From positions 1-7,390 of the forward strand of contig LUZO01000373.1 in NCBI GenBank assembly GCA_001603685.1: a stretch of DNA of 7,390 nt, read 5' to 3'. The DNA comes from Bacteroidales bacterium Bact_23 (lineage in GTDB: Bacteria > Bacteroidota > Bacteroidia > Bacteroidales > Lentimicrobiaceae). Shown in pieces: positions 6,613-7,390 of this stretch (within the stretch, counting starts at the first letter, position 1; each line of letters opens with the position of its first letter). The notes under the pieces are model-generated. The model made no database searches. It was not told where the DNA came from and saw only the letters and a list, made by a program, of their open reading frames with translations. Both the position numbers and the translations under genes were made by a program.

Positions 6613-6639
6613 CATAATGTCGTCCCTACGGGACTTTTT
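6613..6639 (+). repeat. short hairpin repeat, unit C, with terminator-like T run
   Basis: CATAATGTC is followed by a perfect hairpin, GTCCC (6622-6626), loop TAC, GGGAC (6630-6634), and then five T (6635-6639). On the + strand this resembles a weak terminator, but no gene between fabI and this site needs one. For the minus-strand TonB gene, whose 3' end lies just upstream of it in reading direction, no T run follows the hairpin. It is therefore better read as the cleanest copy of the repeat family. Confidence 0.65.
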
Positions 6640-6672
6640 ACTTTTATCTTTTTCCTTTTTTCTTTTTTCTTC
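6640..6672. other. T-rich low-complexity tract
   Basis: The + strand here is almost pure pyrimidine, with runs of T broken by C, between repeat unit C and the stop codon of the minus-strand TonB-domain gene. It has no coding potential. It could form an A-rich 3' untranslated tail on the TonB transcript. Confidence 0.5.
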
Positions 6673-7125
6673 TCACTCTTGTTTCCCGCTACCCACCACG
6701 ATCGTGTAACCGTAATTTACCTTAGGCGCCGGTTTTTCTTTAGGGGGAGCTTTGGGCTGTTCCTTAACCACCGAATAGCTGATAACCGGAGCGGGTGCTG
6801 CCGGCAGCCTGAAGTTGATTCGGGTGCGCATATTGCTCCTTACGCGTAAACCGCGGTTGTGCGCCGGCTCGTATTTCAGCAGCGAAATCACCCTGACGGC
6901 CTCTTCATCGCAGCCATATCCCAGCCCCTTCATCACCTGAACATCCTCCACAGTGCCGTCGCTGGCAACCACATACGAGAGGAAAACCGTGCCCGAAATC
7001 TGGTTTTTAAGTGCTTCCTCAGGATAACGCAGATTCTCGTTGATGAATTTGCGCATGGCCGTATTGCCGCCACGATATTGGGGCATTTCGATGAATTTCT
7101 TTTCCCGTTTCTTTTTATTCGACAT
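6673..7125 (-). CDS. TonB C-terminal-domain protein with no membrane anchor and a Pro/Lys-rich tail
   Basis: The 150-residue product carries a TonB C-terminal domain, the module that in energy transducers contacts the TonB box of outer-membrane receptors. The domain spans about residues 14-108: MPQYRGGNTAMRKFINENLRYPEEA, then GTVFLSYVVASDGTVEDVQVMKG, GCDEEAVRVI and a final RTRINFRLP strand, all characteristic of Bacteroidota TonB domains. Unlike classical TonB there is no N-terminal transmembrane helix or signal peptide; the start is MSNKKKREKKF. A linker-like tail (109-150, with PKAPPKEKPAPK) follows the domain instead of preceding it. I choose the start at 7125: an upstream in-frame ATG at 7158 would overlap the putative promoter boxes. 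The gene stands alone and is convergent to fabI. Which receptor or partner it serves, and whether it leaves the cytoplasm, cannot be told. Confidence 0.82.
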   Translation of the reverse strand: MSNKKKREKKFIEMPQYRGGNTAMRKFINENLRYPEEALKNQISGTVFLSYVVASDGTVEDVQVMKGLGYGCDEEAVRVISLLKYEPAHNRGLRVRSNMRTRINFRLPAAPAPVISYSVVKEQPKAPPKEKPAPKVNYGYTIVVGSGKQE

Positions 7126-7146
7126 AACCGGTGGTTGATTCAGAAA

Positions 7147-7163
7147 CAAAAATATCAAAAATA
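7147..7163 (-). promoter_or_regulatory. putative promoter -7 boxes for the TonB-domain gene
   Basis: Reading on the minus strand, two TATTTTTG octamers occur at 7163-7156 and 7154-7147, nine bases apart. Both match TAnnTTTG. The nearer one lies 21 bases before the start codon at 7125. No TTTG -33 element is found at 17-20 bases upstream of either. The doubling may just reflect A/T-rich sequence, but placement relative to the chosen start is sensible. Confidence 0.45.
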
Positions 7164-7310
7164 AGTGAAACCTGAGCTCTGTTTCAGGAGGCCTTCCGTT
7201 GAGACCTTACATTATTTATCATCAGATTCAGCTAAAAGTCAGTTGTTCTTCGCCGGTTTAAGGATGCCGGCGGCTGTGAATATCATTGTTAAGTTTATGG
7301 GATTTAATTT
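7164..7310. other. intergenic region, nothing recognised
   Basis: This stretch lies between the divergent promoters. CCTGA (7171-7175) and TCAGG (7184-7188) could form a small hairpin. An open frame on the + strand from 7165 runs through it and across the promoter, but the translation resembles no family I know. I see no RNA gene. Confidence 0.4.
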
Positions 7311-7341
7311 TTTGCTCGTAAGCTTCAAATATCTATTTTTG
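7311..7341 (+). promoter_or_regulatory. strong Bacteroidota-type promoter facing out of the window
   Basis: TTTG at 7311-7314, a 19-base spacer, then TATTTTTG at 7334-7341 reproduce the Bacteroidota consensus (TTTG at -33, TAnnTTTG at -7) almost exactly. The expected start of transcription is about 7346-7348. The ATGs in the remaining sequence run into stop codons within a few codons, so the gene it drives must begin beyond the window. It is divergent from the TonB-domain gene. Confidence 0.6.
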
Positions 7342-7376
7342 CAGTCAGGTAATGGTCACAGAGTAATGTAATTACC

Positions 7377-7390
7377 CTGTCTCTTATACA
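7377..7390. other. probable Tn5/Nextera mosaic-end adapter residue
   Basis: The final 14 bases, CTGTCTCTTATACA, are identical to the first 14 of the 19-base Tn5 mosaic end used in Nextera libraries (CTGTCTCTTATACACATCT). The match runs exactly to the window's last base. It is almost certainly untrimmed adapter at a contig end, not genome sequence. Confidence 0.88.

Noticed and set aside
6445..6639. CRISPR array
   Set aside because: Only two direct copies and one inverted copy of a roughly 24-base unit, with a single 28-base gap between the direct copies and no cas genes; the hairpin repeat reading fits better.
7126..7158. Upstream start for the TonB-domain protein giving MIFLFLNQPPV as a membrane anchor
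   Set aside because: The hydrophobic part is only about six residues, too short to span a membrane, and this start would sit within the putative -7 boxes.
7165..7371. 68-codon + strand open frame near the right end
   Set aside because: It crosses the strong outward promoter and has no recognisable sequence; no start signal upstream supports it.

Overview
This window reads as a chromosomal segment of a Bacteroidota bacterium, most likely a Bacteroidales-type lineage; I cannot place it to genus. Four things support this. The encoded proteins are phylum-typical: a Bacteroidota-style RNA polymerase omega subunit, a DUF4835/PorD-type protein linked to type IX secretion, and the Bacteroidota form of FabI. 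The gene order bamD-rpoZ-coaBC-porD-recN is, as far as I recall, familiar in this phylum. Several upstream regions carry TAnnTTTG-type -7 boxes, the signature of the Bacteroidota primary sigma factor. Shine-Dalgarno sequences are largely absent.

Layout. Positions 1-219 are an upstream region without a convincing gene. Positions 220-3524 are a tightly packed + strand cluster: bamD (outer-membrane protein assembly lipoprotein), rpoZ (RNA polymerase omega), coaBC (coenzyme A synthesis) and a secreted DUF4835/PorD-like protein, with gaps of only 7 to 22 bases. recN (DNA double-strand-break repair ATPase) and fabI (enoyl-ACP reductase) follow on the same strand, each after a 54-62 base gap with promoter-like sequence. 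A textbook rho-independent terminator follows fabI. Positions 6230-6672 are a repeat-rich, non-coding accessory stretch. It holds two tandem palindromic elements bounded by GCCAC...GTGGC, then three copies of a short hairpin repeat (one inverted), then a T-rich tract. A small TonB C-terminal-domain protein is encoded on the minus strand (6673-7125). A divergent, near-perfect Bacteroidota promoter at 7311-7341 points out of the window towards a gene not included here. The last 14 bases match the Tn5/Nextera mosaic end and are probably adapter, so genomic sequence likely stops at 7376.

How it fits together. The main cluster is housekeeping, with an envelope theme: BamD for outer-membrane beta-barrel insertion, PorD for type IX secretion, FabI for fatty acids and a TonB-domain protein at the end. 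I see no defence system, prophage, CRISPR array, tRNA, rRNA or transposase. The parts most worth a second look are the structured repeats after fabI, the unusual domain order of the TonB protein, active-site substitutions in the CoaC half of CoaBC, and a nine-T run exactly at the CoaC/CoaB junction. I do not see strong evidence for a wholly new biological system here.
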